Source: Phaffia rhodozyma
Lineage: Eukaryota; Basidiomycota; Tremellomycetes; Cystofilobasidiales; Mrakiaceae
Length of the DNA: 64,000 nucleotides
Assembly: GCA_014706385.1 (NCBI GenBank)
Contig: JACGZH010000007.1
Location: 1,495,501-1,559,500, forward strand
Reading direction: 5' to 3'
Below are positions 11,680 to 23,812 of this stretch, one piece after another. Made by a program: the position numbers and the translations under genes. A model generated the notes under the pieces. It had not been told where the DNA came from. It made no database searches and was given only the letters and a program-made list of their open reading frames with translations. The first letter of the stretch is position 1. Each line of letters starts with the position of its first letter.

Positions 11680-14600
11680 ATGAGTTCTCCGACGCCACCG
11701 GTCGAGAAGGACCCTGGCTCTTCACCGTTCCCTTCAACAGAGGATTCGGCCTTTCCTGAGTCTTATACTAGCCATACCTACACCTCGTCGCCGACCGACC
11801 TCAAGCTTGATCTTGGATTCAATCCGCTTTCCAATTTTGAAGAGTTTCTGGATACAGATTATCAACATAGTCTCCAGAGTCGGCCGATAAGACCACTTCC
11901 CACATCCGCACGAAAGACCACGTCGACTGTCTCCTCGGGCGCCCGAGTAACATATGACCAACTCTCGACAGGAGATGGATTTATGAGTGGGAAAAAGAGG
12001 ATGACACTCGACTCTTCGCCAGAAGTTCCTAGCGGTGCTATTTCTGCCAAATCCGCATCTGCTTCTATCACCGAGCTAGATGAAAATTCGTCCTTATTTG
12101 AAGCAGGCCAGACCAAGGCAGAGGGGAATGGACGGCTTTTGTCCATGTTTGAAGAAGATGAAGAGGAAAAGAAACGAGGCGGTCCAAGATTTCTAGAAGG
12201 CACCGGTGCTCAGTGCTACAGCTTTCAGGTCGGAGGAGGTTATGATGATCATGATTGCGATGACAGGTTCGTACATTGACCCTTACCAATCCTCCGTAAA
12301 GAAATATCACTTGTTGTAGTCAAGTTCCTGACGGATAGCATGGTTTTTGTCGACGGCTCTAGCTTCACCATGCCGACGAGCCTTCCCAAAAAGTAAGTTC
12401 TCATGATTGCAAAGACTGCTGTTCTGTTACTGTTCTGATTTTGGTTGCCTTCATCTCATCAGACGGAAGATCCCTGTCAACTCGGCTATACTAGCATCAG
12501 ATCAACCCCTTCATGACAATCCTCAAAACCGTACCTCTACATCAACCCCGTCCGACACCATCTCTCCAGAAGATGATGTAGAGTCTTACCTTCCATCACC
12601 ATCTACTGCTCCAAACATTCATGGAGCGTACTACTTTGACTTTCCTTCGTTTCCTTACCTGCCTCGAGGTTACACTCGTCAAATTCCGCAGCTTCCCCCC
12701 AAGATTCGGACGAATCTTCAAATCGTCAGACTAAGTCCGGCTTGTAGGGCGAACATGTGGGCCAAGACGGTCTGGAGCCAACGTAGAAAGATCCTCGCCT
12801 TGGCTCTAGGTGTCGAAGGGATTGATGCCGATGGTATGCCAATTCCTTCCGAGGAGCCTATGACATTGACGAAGGCAGAAGAGAGGGCAGTTGAGTACTC
12901 CGGGGTCGTTTGGGGTAAAGTTTTTGACGCCCCCTCGCTCGTCAAAGGTGGGAAGGACGGACTGAAGAAGGGCGAAGACGGGAAGAGAAAGAAGCAAGAA
13001 AAATTGGAACAGGCTTCTTCAGGAATGAATGGTATCAAGGAGATCTTGACCAAGGATGGGCTGAGTATCACATCAATCGTGAGAGAGGAGGTCGTCTGGT
13101 TGGGCAAGAAATCGAAACCAATCTTGGAGCTTGCCAATTCAAAGTTCACTTACCAGTGTGAGAGTGCCGGTAAGTCCTAGTTTCAGGAGACCAATCAACT
13201 GCTCATCATACTTACATGTTACTAAATGTCTTCCTTTTATCTCTTTTTCGACAGCTACGACCTTCTTATACAACATCAATCAAAACCTTGTCTCCCTTCG
13301 CAAACGGCTCACAACTCTCATTACTCGATCTAAGTTATTCACTTCTAAAGGCAAAAAGGGCAGCAGGGTCAACCGATCAACCAAACGACCAGGGTCGACT
13401 ACCACCTCTCGATCGTTGAAGCCAGCGCTTTCGAGTGCATCCACTTTGTCCAAAGAGCAAAAGCTTTTGTCTGCAAACGACCCGAACTTATTAGCTGAGT
13501 TCAGGATCAATGTTGCCACGCACACAGTGACCGAGACATTCAATTCAAATGACAGATCAGCTCTCGCTCGGAAAGGAGGGCCGACTCGAGCCAATCTGAT
13601 GAACAAGACTATTTCGGGTGCTCCTACGGCGGTTGTCAAGGCAACTTCTCCAGAAATCCTGGCGAGTAAGTCGAGAGAGGCATTCACTCTGGGCGGAGGA
13701 TTCCAGGCTTCAGACAACTCCCCCTCGGCAATTGGAGCTGGGTCACCTCCTGCTTCTACAAAGAAGAAGCCCGGAAAAAAGAAGAGAAGTGCATTAGCAA
13801 ATGCAGGAAATCCACATCACATGAAGAATTGTTAGTTTTCAATCCATTCGTTTTGTTCTCTTCGACATTCCCTTTAGACGCTTACGGTTTCAACATCTAT
13901 CTATACAGACGTACCGACTCGATTGGTATCTGATCAGACTGTCAACCATGTTTCGGGCAATGCGCCTTTCATGTCAAGTTTGCTGTTCCCTACGTCTTCA
14001 AGATTTTTAGCTGCCAAACCAAATAGATATCGTTCGTCAGCTTACATGACGGACGAGGCAGCGTCAGAGGAGTATATCTGCATATTCTGTGATTATTCGC
14101 TCTTCGTACGTCTTCTTTCTTGCTTCTACAAGCCATAATGGCCGTCATTTTCTATTGAAAACGGACTGCTGGTCCGAAAATTGGATCACTAACAGTCATC
14201 TATTTGTTCGATACCATCACAGTATGGTTCAACAGAGGCCAGCAAAAAAGCCGTTGCCAAGAGGAAGAAGACGCTTGCTCGGCGGAGGCGCGCAAAAGAG
14301 CGAGCGAGTGGTGTGGCTAACGGACTGGCGAAGAAAAGTGTAGAAAGAGTACATGATGATGACGAAGATGATTGGGATTGTGATGAAGAATTGGTAGGTC
14401 CTAGTGCTCTGCCGTCTTATTTTTGTTGCATATCATGATTCGATTGATCTCGAGTCCTTCGTTGTTAATCGTTTATTTGATTCTCTTGTATCGTCATCAG
14501 CTTCCCAATGGCCAATGTCGGTTAGTAGCTATTCTTGTTAATGTTTTGGCCTTTCGATTAGAATCTCGACTGATGTTTGTCTATGTTGATTATGTTTCCA

Positions 14601-14752
14601 GACGATGTGCTGAGCGCCGAACAAGAGAGCTACGGATACAGAATCGAGCGAAGAAAAAGAAAGACAGAGACAGACCACTAAGGGATTTGGATCGGTACCA
14701 CCATACTCATCATTCAGCACATTGCAGTGCTGATGACGGTTCCTATGCTTAA
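11680..14752 (+). CDS. Unrecognised conserved-looking fungal protein with C-terminal CxxC motifs
   Basis: Eight exons: 11680-12266, 12339-12392, 12463-13169, 13255-13830, 13909-14105, 14223-14393, 14501-14520, 14602-14752; 820 residues. I do not recognise the family. The N-terminal 200 residues are Ser/Pro-rich and disordered. A middle block (from the F-P-Y-L-P-R-G-Y segment to the W-L-G-K-K-S segment) is well structured, with a Trp-rich helix, V-W-S-Q-R-R-K-I-L-A. The C terminus has a short Cys motif, E-Y-I-C-I-F-C-D-Y-S-L-F-Y-G, split by an intron, then a very basic helix (K-R-K-K-T-L-A-R-R-R-R-A-K), an acidic patch, and a second pair, G-Q-C-R-R-C. The two CxxC pairs could make one zinc ribbon. 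The basic helix suggests nucleic-acid binding, which is inference only. Exon 7 is 20 nt and is needed to join the second CxxC. The start was chosen at the first ATG in a long open exon. Confidence 0.72.
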
Positions 14753-15293
14753 TACACTATCCTTTCCTGTTTCTGTTTCTTCTTTTCTTTCTCTTTTCTT
14801 TCTCTTTTCTTTCTCCTCCTTCTTCTCTTTTTTTCTTCTTCTTCCTCTTTGCGATTGTTCGTGTCTTGTGCTATATCTTTCTGTCTTTATGAGTTCTTCG
14901 TCTTTTCCTCTTTCCTCGCATTGTTTTCTTTTCCTCCTATTTCTATCCTCTGGCATCTCTTCATCATCGTCGTTTGTCCAAACATCTAAGGAAGCTTCCC
15001 TCAATGTTCCTTGTTTCTTGCATATTCACTTTTCCCTTTGCATATCGCTGTTCATCCCATCTTCAATCTCTCCTCGTCTTTCTTTTCCCTCACTGCCTTT
15101 CGACTTTCTCTTATTCAACCTTTATCTGTGGTAAACTTTGCAGAACAGGTGTAGATCTCCATACTCATGACTCACATTGTTATAACCATTCAAGTCCAAT
15201 TGTCTTTTAGGACGTGTCACCTCTTATCTACTTTGTTCAAACTACTTGATCGTCTCTTGAAGATCTTAGAGTACACATCGATCCATGATATAT
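14753..15293. other. Convergent intergenic region, pyrimidine-rich
   Basis: This interval lies between the stop codons of two converging genes. The first 200 nt form a long C/T-biased tract with TTTCT repeats (about 14761-14850). No coding exon or RNA gene is recognisable. It probably holds both 3' untranslated regions. Confidence 0.4.
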
Positions 15294-18200
15294 CTACTCT
15301 TCCAATCTTGGTCCTAATTCACCCACGGCTGATGCACTTTTCAAACTTGCTCTGGCTGCTATCTGACCTGTCTCAATCATGCTTTCCCACCGGACGTCAT
15401 CCATTGGCTCCCAGATCGGCCGAGTGATAAGCTGAGCTACAAGCGCGCCGACCATAGAGTCACCCGCACCAGTCGTACTTATCACCGAACCCGCACTAAG
15501 TGATTGCGGTGCGTGGTACATCAGACGGATCGTTCGACTACGTTCATTCGCTTGATAGACAAGTTGGTGAGGGATTGACGCGACTGGGTTAGAGAAGTTG
15601 TTAGAAGGATGAACTCTGCAGGAGAGAACGCCGAGGGGGCCAAGTTTAAGTATTTGATTAGGGAAGAAGGGAGACGTATCGACGAGTAGGCCGATAACTT
15701 TGGGAATGAATGAAGAAATACAAAATCTCATTGAATGTTTACAAGTGCTGTACCGAAGAAGAAAAAGAGGATGGCCGATCTGAAAGGTGATAATGCACTC
15801 ACTTTCTTTGGCTTTCTGCGCCCAGTCAATCTTCAACCCAACAAGCCAAGCGTCCACGGCCGATGTCCACTCTTTTCCAATTTGATATTCACTTGAACGT
15901 CTTGACCAAAACTCCCCATGAATCAAACGCCTTTTGGTCGCCTCAGCATGCCATTTCTCCAGTTCAAGCAAGTTTGGGGAGAAGAACGAGACCTCGACCT
16001 CGGATCCGATCGACCGGGCTCGCTCGAACGTATCGAGCACTCGGAGGGATTTTGCACTCGATGTAGGCTCGAAGAATGTTCTGATAGATCGCTCGAAACA
16101 GTGATGCGCTAGACTGGCGATGGCATCGGAATGGAGGTTGCCGTCAAACGCAACCAGACTCGGTTGGTGTTCCTCGACTCCACGAATGATCTGATGGCAA
16201 GACAGGCCAATATGATGGGGAGTCAGGATCCTTGACCTGATGTAATTTTAGGGGGACTGAATTAAAGATATATGATCAACTCAACCTGTTCGCCGGTCCA
16301 ATGCTCCACAAGCTTCATATCTGCTACTCCCCCTTCTAATCCTCCCTCTGAATCCAACAATAACCCACAAACCGGCGTAACTCCTACTGTATCGTCTTTC
16401 AGGCTGATCAAACCTTCCTGTCTCATCCCTAGCACTTCAAGCTCGGCTCGAAGTACCCGACCAGCTGCATCGCTCCCTGTAGGCGCGAGAAGGAGAATAT
16501 CCTCAGCACGAGGACTCAATTTTGAAGCGGCTAATGCGATGTTGAGGGCGACGCCTCCTGGGGAGAGTCGAATCGAACCGGGAAGGGTCGTTTGCGAATG
16601 AAGATAGTCGTGTGGAGATTGAAGGGTGATGTCTAGCGCAGCAGAACCAATCACCAGTGCTTTTGTCCTGATGTTCTCATTGGCTGATGTACATTCCACG
16701 TCGGATTTCTGACTGGAGATAACGGGTGGGATTGTGACTGAAGAATATGTTTTCTGTTCAAGAGCGCAAAGACCAAAACCAGGTGGTCAACCTTACGAAT
16801 CTGTATCTTTCCGTCCTGAATTGAATCAGGTAGGGAGGAGCAAAACATCCATTGCATATAAGAGAGAAAACAAGTTCATACGGTCGTTCCTTTAGACATT
16901 CGTTTCAATTGAGCAAGCTTGACTGCAATCTCCGCTCCCTTTCGAGCATTGTTCTCAATCAATGCGATGTCTGTATCAGAGATGAGTTAGATCAGTCGAT
17001 GCAAATTCTATCATCCCTGCTTATTGATCTGACCAAGACAGAAGATTGGAATCATTGACTTACTACTCTTGACGGCGCTGCCTTGGGTCAGCTGAGAGAC
17101 TCGGCTCAGCAGCCAAGGGCTACAGGCGAGGTAACAAGATGAGCAGTTTTTCAGTCAAGAAGACAGACAGATGCAAAGTAGCTCAACGACACTCACGTAG
17201 CTTCCTTTCCTCGAACACCGGATTGGGCTAGATCGGCTACAGCTGTTTCAACGGCCTTCTGAATTTTTTGGCCCGAGGCTTCCCATTCCTGGGGAATCGG
17301 CACAGTGATCAAGGTTGCCAAAGGACTGGGAAGGGAAAGACCAGCATCTACAAGAGCAACATCATGAGAAACATTGATGTCAAAGATTATTGGTGGTGGG
17401 TCTTGGATAGATTTATCTCGAATAAAAGAGCAAACGAACAGATGATGGATGCTGCCTCAGACGCAGTGGTCACTGACCAGGGGCTCTGTTTAGATACAAG
17501 TCGAGTAGATGGATGAACCGTCAAACAAGATGACAAATGGATCAGAAAGATGGATTTCGCAAATAAAAGATAGCTTCAGAAAAGGAGCTTACCTTAAACC
17601 CAGAGTCTGGTGTGTAGAACGCAGGGAACGCATTAGTCGGTCCTAAGTTTGCAACTGTAACTCCTTGGGTTTCCTATGAGATATTATACACGAAAAAGAC
17701 TTAGTCATATTTCATAGTCACTCTCGTTAGATGAGTGCAGAGTTCACGAACAAGATATTCTATCGTTCGTCCGATGTCTAGGATAGATTTACAACCAGCG
17801 CAGACGACTCCAAGAGGGGTCCTACCGAGCTCGGTTAGGTCGGCTGAAACATCCATGGTGTGCTCGCCTCCTCGGTGAACGCCGCCTGTTGCGAAGACGC
17901 TTTAAGTGTCAGTGTCTGCCGGAAAATGCAAGGTTCTCGAGTAAAACCAAGAGAGCTAACCAATACCCCCGGTGACACTGATAGATGAACCAATATGAAG
18001 ATTTCAGTGATATTTCTATTCACGAAATTGATTGCAAGTGACTCTTAAAGAGATGGACTACGAACAACATATCGATCCCAGCTTGATGGGCCAGCCACAT
18101 AGTACCGGCTACAGTTGTTCCCCCATCTCTGCGCAGTGCCATAGTAGGCGCGAGATCTCTTCTGGAGACCTTGACCGCTGAATTTGCTGGGTCTGCGAGC

Positions 18201-18749
18201 CTCTCAAGCTGTTCCCTGGTGAGTCCAACGGTGGGGACTCCATCAAGCAAGGCAATGGTCGCAGGGACAGCGCCTTGGTCTCTGATGATCTTGGACAGGC
18301 CAAGAGTGACGTCCAAGTTGGTAGGATAGACCATACCATGGGTAACTGATGAAATTCGGAGAAAGAAGAACGTAAAGTTTAACGCCAAAAAAAGATAGAG
18401 TCGACAACGGCCCGGTGAGCCGGCTTGGGAGATTATGAAGATAGGGTGAGAAGACTCACCTATGGCAGTCTCCAGAGCAACGATGGGTTTATGACTTTGA
18501 AGAGCCTCCTCAACCTCTGGATGGTACCTAATTTTATCCTGCCAAGGAAGTTGTAGAAGAAAGAATATGCCATCGGAGGAGTCGGACAATAGAGCAAAGG
18601 AGAGAAGGCATCAGGCTCGCCCAACAATCAAGAAAGAAGATGGTCCATATGAGAAGGCAACTTACCCATCTATTGAGAGTAGAGCAAACAGAGAACGCTC
18701 TAGAAGAGGGTAATCTGATAGAAGATTTCGATACCAGCCGAGGGAGCAT
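15294..18749 (-). CDS. Bifunctional pseudouridine-5'-phosphate glycosidase / PfkB pseudouridine kinase
   Basis: Fourteen exons: 18749-18666, 18538-18460, 18345-18066, 17977-17961, 17885-17752, 17673-17593, 17485-17440, 17347-17197, 17119-17064, 16970-16882, 16815-16797, 16737-16286, 16190-15803, 15697-15294; 759 residues. Residues up to about 340 are the PsuG glycosidase (pfam04227): [25 protein letters not shown] and [10 protein letters not shown], the last with the catalytic-site Lys. Residues from about 365 are a PfkB sugar kinase with an [10 protein letters not shown]-terminal signature and the anion-hole/catalytic T-G-A-G-D-S near the end. Together they phosphorylate pseudouridine and cleave it to uracil plus ribose 5-phosphate. 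The N terminus is basic and Ser-rich without acidic residues, compatible with mitochondrial import. A 17-nt microexon (17977-17961) supplies part of the G-G-I-G-G loop. The last intron (105 nt) has no in-frame stop. Confidence 0.92.
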
Positions 18750-18920
18750 TCTCAAAACGAGATGTAGATGGCTGATGGCTGAAGGTTGACGGTTGATGGC
18801 CGGATGTTGATGGCAAGAGAAGGTTTAAATATGAAATTCCAGTCTTGGGATTTACACCCACACTAAGATTCCCCACGTGGCTCAAAGCGGATAATCATCA
18901 GCGTCGACCACCACCACACC

Positions 18921-19783
18921 ATGTTCTCTTTATTTGGATCGAAGACAACTCCTCCGCCTGTACCAGACACACCAGCAGAGCAGGAACAGGCCCATGCAGC
19001 TCCAGTGACACCTTCAGAGACGCCTCTGCCTATAGTTGACTCTGGAGCACCACCGACACCGCTCAAGGAGTCGCCGGAGGAACGATTGAAGAGAACGTAC
19101 AAACAGGAAATCGAGCTTCAGAATGCACTCTACCCAAAGCCTGAGGATGTGCCTTCATGTATGGATTTGTTGTACGTCTTTCTCTTCAGGATTATTTCCA
19201 CAGAGATCACCATCGAAGCAGGTGCTGACGTTCAAGATTAAATAGCGACGCTCGTATGAAATGCATGATCGGTTCGTTCACTCTTCATCCCTTTCCTTCT
19301 TCCTCTTCGTTCATCAGGCCTATATACGTCTTCTCTAATCACCCTGTGCACGATCGTTCCTGAATCACAGGCGGTACAAACCAAGGTCGACATATCTATC
19401 AGTATGGCGCTCTCGACGGTTGTCGAGATCAGGAAAATGATTTTTGGTTCTGCTGGAGTAATCTCCGAGCTTCATCTGATGCAGAGCAAAAGCGAGAGCT
19501 TTGGGTTAACCGGAGAGCCGAGTGGTGGACGAGCAGAAGGCTAGGAGCGAGTTCCGAGGATGTATGGGATGCTCGACCGTATGTCTTTTCTTCCGACTTG
19601 CAATGTAGTGTTTTGCCTATGATGAAAAGGACCGATTCTGACTTGCCGCTGGTTGAGTTCAAAAGAGAGCGATTGACAGACTTTCCTCCAATGCTGAAAG
19701 AAGGTGACGAACAGGTGATCGTAGACATGGCTAACCCGAGTACAGAATATAGTACGTATCTGCTAGTAGCATACGTTCATTGA
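18921..19783 (+). CDS. EMI1: Emi1-like (DUF3128) twin CX9C protein
   Basis: Four exons: 18921-19171, 19246-19271, 19371-19578, 19609-19783; 219 residues. The N terminus is Pro-rich and disordered. The core has two C-x9-C motifs, the first at the exon 1/2 boundary (C-M-D-L-F-D-A-R-M-K-C) and the second in exon 3 (C-R-D-Q-E-N-D-F-W-F-C), linked by G-R-H-I-Y-Q-Y-G. This arrangement and the W-F-C end match the early meiotic induction protein 1 family, named from yeast EMI1, needed for induction of IME1. Twin CX9C pairs are typical of mitochondrial intermembrane-space proteins folded through Mia40, so a mitochondrial role is plausible by inference. The last exon runs past the usual family end; an intron at 19753 (GTACGT) is an alternative. 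Exon 2 is 26 nt. Confidence 0.83.
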
Positions 19784-19982
19784 CTCAAACAGTTCCTCGG
19801 CTGATGGTTTGTACTCTATCTCGCGGTCAGATTAATGCGAGATATGATGTTTCCATTTTTAAAAGCATAGAAGTTTGAGCACAACAGAATATCTATCTCT
19901 CCGTGCTTTACATGACCATATGACACAACAACCGACCTTAACCCCCCAAACGGTCCTCATACCTTCCTACTTGCCAACGCAT

Positions 19983-22900
19983 TCAACTGCCTTCTCTCCA
20001 GGCTGGATCGTACGCTTTGCGGACAAACTCATCCAGCCCCAGCGTCTCATCCTGCAACGGTACCGGTATGATTCCGGCTGCCCTACCCAGGAAGACCAAG
20101 GTTGGCTGGAACAGAACTGATACATTGTTGACATCGGGCGGGACAAGCAGCCGATGAACTGCAGTCGAGCCGCTCAGAACATCGTCGTATGCTCCGGCTC
20201 CTCTGAGAGTTCCGGAAGGGCCAGCAGAAGTGGACGCGTTGACGTTAACGACAGCGGAAGGATCGTTTAGGTTTACAAGCCCGGGCACAGAGGATTGCAG
20301 GGCTCGTTGGAGCTCATCTTCGTGAGGCTTTAGTAGTCGTTTGGTCACTTTAGAATCCGAATCAATAAACCGGTACACAGACTGCTCCAATCATAAAGCA
20401 AGAGAATGAAGTGTCGCCGACGAACAAGAAGAACGGTTAGAGGAACAAGAAAACTAAGATCTAAAACACATACGGATCCAAAAACTCACCTTAGACTTAT
20501 TCCGCTGGGTCTTGCCTCCGCCATTGCGCAGAACATCGTTCACCGAAGCGATTGGGTGCCTGATAGAAGACGAGCCAGCGCCTTTGTTTGAGAGATACTC
20601 GCGGATCATGATTTTGATCTACGTGACGTCAAAAAAAAACAGCCCATCAGCAATTTATTAAATATACGGAAACCTATTGCCGGCAAAAGAGATCACGCTT
20701 GACTTACCTCGGCCTGTACAGGCTTCCAAAGTTCAAGAATATCGCCTGCCAGAGCACCTTTTGGAAGCGGGCCAGCATCATCCTTGAAATCTTTCCGCTG
20801 ATCGGTTTTCAATATTCACATAGATATCGCTATTAGAATCGCAAAATTCCTACAAAGCACAGATATGTTCAGAGATAGAGAGTAGAAAAGGGAAGATTAC
20901 TCACCACTTCGATGGCGGAGGTGACCTCCCACACGACTCGTAAGCCCTGGAGGACGGCGTCGAATTTCGAGAATACTGACCAAAACAGATCTCTCAACGT
21001 CTCTCCATTCTCATCCGTCTCTCGTTTCTTTGCCGCCCCTTTCCCTTGTGCGCCTTCACCATCGATAGCTCCTCTTAGTCCGTCTGGATCGGTAGGATCG
21101 ACCATAAGACTTGGCTCCGACGAAGGCGGTGGGGGAAGCAACGAGTTCATCGGGATCAACCCTGTGAGAGTCTGTCTTTTTCGATCAAGACTTCGTTCTT
21201 CAACCTCTTGAATCGTTCCTTCTACGAGTGCGAACAACTCGGAGGCCTCTCTCTGAGCAAGCACATCCATCGCCCACCGGAGTTTTCCCAGAGCGGCCAA
21301 CGCTTCGAGGAGATGTTCGATATACATGAACGAATCGACCTCTGGGTTAACCATCTTGTCTGTCAGGTTTAAACCAGCCCCGAGTAAGCCCCCGTTGAGA
21401 ACTGTTGTGGGTCCAGGCGATCTCATTAGAGGGGTGGCAAGCATGGTCGAGAGTGTTTGAGAGGTGAAATCATCAGGTAGGTTCAGTGAAGGGTCATGCG
21501 CAAGTCTAAAAGGTAGATCTTGAAGAAACCGGGTTAGATATTTTGGAGCAGGGTTGTGAGACGTAGGTGATGGCCCGGCAAATGTTGAAGGGGACGGGTT
21601 GGGTTTCGAGTTGGTGGCAAAGCGCGATGGAGAAGGATCAAGGATATCCAAGTCGGGAACTACAAGACCAGAAGAGAACATCAAACAACATGATCAGTCT
21701 ATGGTATGCCTTCGGTGCGAACGAGTCTAAGAAGGAAATCAATGGAACACGAACGCTCTGTTTGGCCTTTCGTATACGAGCTCCATCTGGAATCGCAATA
21801 GTAGGACTTCAAATACAGATGGTTATGTAGCTCTTCAACCAGGATCTCTTGAAGTGCCTATTGGATCGAGAAGAAAGGAGAAACCTTGAGAAACACGATG
21901 GTAACCTTTGTGACGGCGTGAGGAACGGAAGGAAACGAACTGTCTCTTGAGATACAAGATAACTTCTCAGGTCGGAGAGCGCACCAATCTCAAGCATCTC
22001 TGGCTTGTTGATCTGCTTTAGGGATCGGACTAAAACAAGTGCAGCAAGAAGCAGCCTTTTTTCGATCAAGAGCGTCTCAAACTGGTCTGGTATTGATTTG
22101 AGGTGATCTCTGTTGAGAGAGACGTCCAGAGAATGAACGGGTCTGTCAGTCTTTCTTCGTCCAGGGCACTCTAAGTTTTTGAAAGGTTCAGGAGAGATGG
22201 GAAAGGAAAAGGAAAGAGAGGAGTTTATAACTCACATCACGTCCAGTAACGACAAGGTGTCTCGGACGACCCTACCTCTACTCCAAAGCGCGCCGATCTC
22301 TGCGTTCCGTTCACCCCGAAGAGACTCTTTACTCTCCAGCAAACTGTTTTTTGCGTCTCTGACTTCCTTTTGGGCTTGTGTGAGTTTGTGGAGAAATGTG
22401 TTGTGCGTGGAAAGTGCAGAGGCGAAGGATGAAGAGTGGGAGTGGACAGTGCTCTGGAGGGAATCAAGAAGCGCGTCGGCTAGATTTTGGAATGAACCAA
22501 GTCGTTCGGATGAGGTGTCGGAAAGTAAGTTGAGTGAGAGTGGGATAGGATTGAACTAGAGAACATGGCCTTCAAGGTCAATCAAGAGCTCAAAGAGAAC
22601 GAGAATGGATGGCTGTGAGAACAGCGATGCTTACATCTGGTTCGGTCACCATGGACCATTCTTGTTTGATCTCTCTTAGAATTTCTGATTGCCATCGACA
22701 AAGCCATTTGGGATGCATCAGATGGCTCGGTTTCTCATCATACGATGAGGTATACTGAAAGAGAGAAGAGAAGAGGAAACGCACGGTCAATTCCGGAGAA
22801 CTCTCCTCCTAGATCTTCTTCGGCATGAGCTACCCTTCTCTCTTGTGTCCTATCTTCGGTTCGTAGATCCTTCAACCGTCTATCTTTTCCCGAGTTTGCG

Positions 22901-23427
22901 AACGCCTTTCCGATCAATGCTGTTTTGAAATACGCCTGATCGTGTTCAATCGCGCTACCTGATACCTGCTGAGCTCTCGCACGCTCTCGACGTTCTTCCT
23001 CCCAAGTGGAATGATTCGAGTCGGCCAGAGACGTGGGAAGAGGAACAGAATCTCGAGATGATGAGGTCACTGGCAGAGAGACCTGTGAGGATTGTTGGGC
23101 AAGTGATGAGGAGAAAGAGGAACTAGATGCGGACGCAGCACCAGTTGCAGCAGAGACGGTAGATGTAGAAGTAAAGATGGATGAAGGCGGAGGGTTCACA
23201 GGTCTCCTAGCGGCAGACCGTGTCGGTCGCTGAGGAGTAGCAGATCCGTTCGGAGCTGGAAGAACAAAAGACGTAGATCCCACTGCTGACTGTGGAATAG
23301 TAGAGGATGAAGACGTTGGATACCGAGATTCGTTCGGTTGGTTCAAAAAGTTGGTCGTTGACCCGGATGACATGGCCGGCGGCTGGACAGTAGATGAATT
23401 TGTCGGACGCAGTCGATCTCGAGACAT
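19983..23427 (-). CDS. SEC8: Exocyst complex subunit Sec8
   Basis: Nine exons: 23427-22834, 22754-22635, 22555-22236, 22109-21941, 21857-21755, 21659-20905, 20797-20708, 20618-20490, 20381-19983; 892 residues. A 190-residue Ser/Thr/Pro-rich N terminus precedes the Sec8 domain. That domain is marked by a W-S-M-V-T-E-P-D-F-N-P-I-P-L stretch, coiled-coil helices, L-Q-E-I-L-V-E-E-L-H-N-H-L-Y-L-K-S, and a later E-A-S-E-L-F-A-L-V-E-G-T-I-Q-E-V-E helix. Sec8 tethers secretory vesicles to the plasma membrane with seven partner subunits and is needed for polarised growth. The exon 1/2 junction was set where a polypyrimidine tract and branch-like sequence precede the CAG at 22757-22755. The C terminus ends somewhat early compared with the family, shortly after F-Q-P-T-L-V-F-L, at 19983; a missed 3' exon between 19784 and 19982 cannot be excluded. 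Confidence 0.88.
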
Positions 23428-23812
23428 GATCTAGTGGGCCAGGTCTAGTTGTCTGACCAAGGTTTGAGAGGATCTATTCAGACTTGACCGGTTTCCTCTA
23501 GAGAGATCAAAGAGACGATCGGCGGGAAGAGGTGGGGGAAGGTGAAGGAAACGGTATAGGATGGTTGGATAGAACGAGATGGTGATCGTTCGTTCTGATT
23601 GTCGATGTTGTGATCGTCTTTGTGTACGAGGACTTTCTCTATTGTTTCATTCTCGTCTCGCTTTCTGATCTGTATGCCCTTCATGTACCGGTCTCTAAAC
23701 TATCATAACATGTTGTGATGATGATGATGATGATGACGATGACGATGAGAAAGAAAACATGTGTCTATTTGGATTTAGTCATTTTTATTACTGAACGGAA
23801 GATTGTCCGATT
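23428..23812. promoter_or_regulatory. SEC8 upstream region with ATG/GAT trinucleotide repeat
   Basis: No gene is seen in this 385-nt gap between the SEC8 start and the stop codon of the following gene on the same strand. It includes a GAT/GAC triplet run at about 23713-23745. Confidence 0.4.

Noticed and set aside
22738..22833. SEC8 exon 1 reading through to 22738
   Set aside because: The open frame ends in a stop, and the donor at 22833 gives a phase 0 join to the conserved exon with a good branch and pyrimidine tract.
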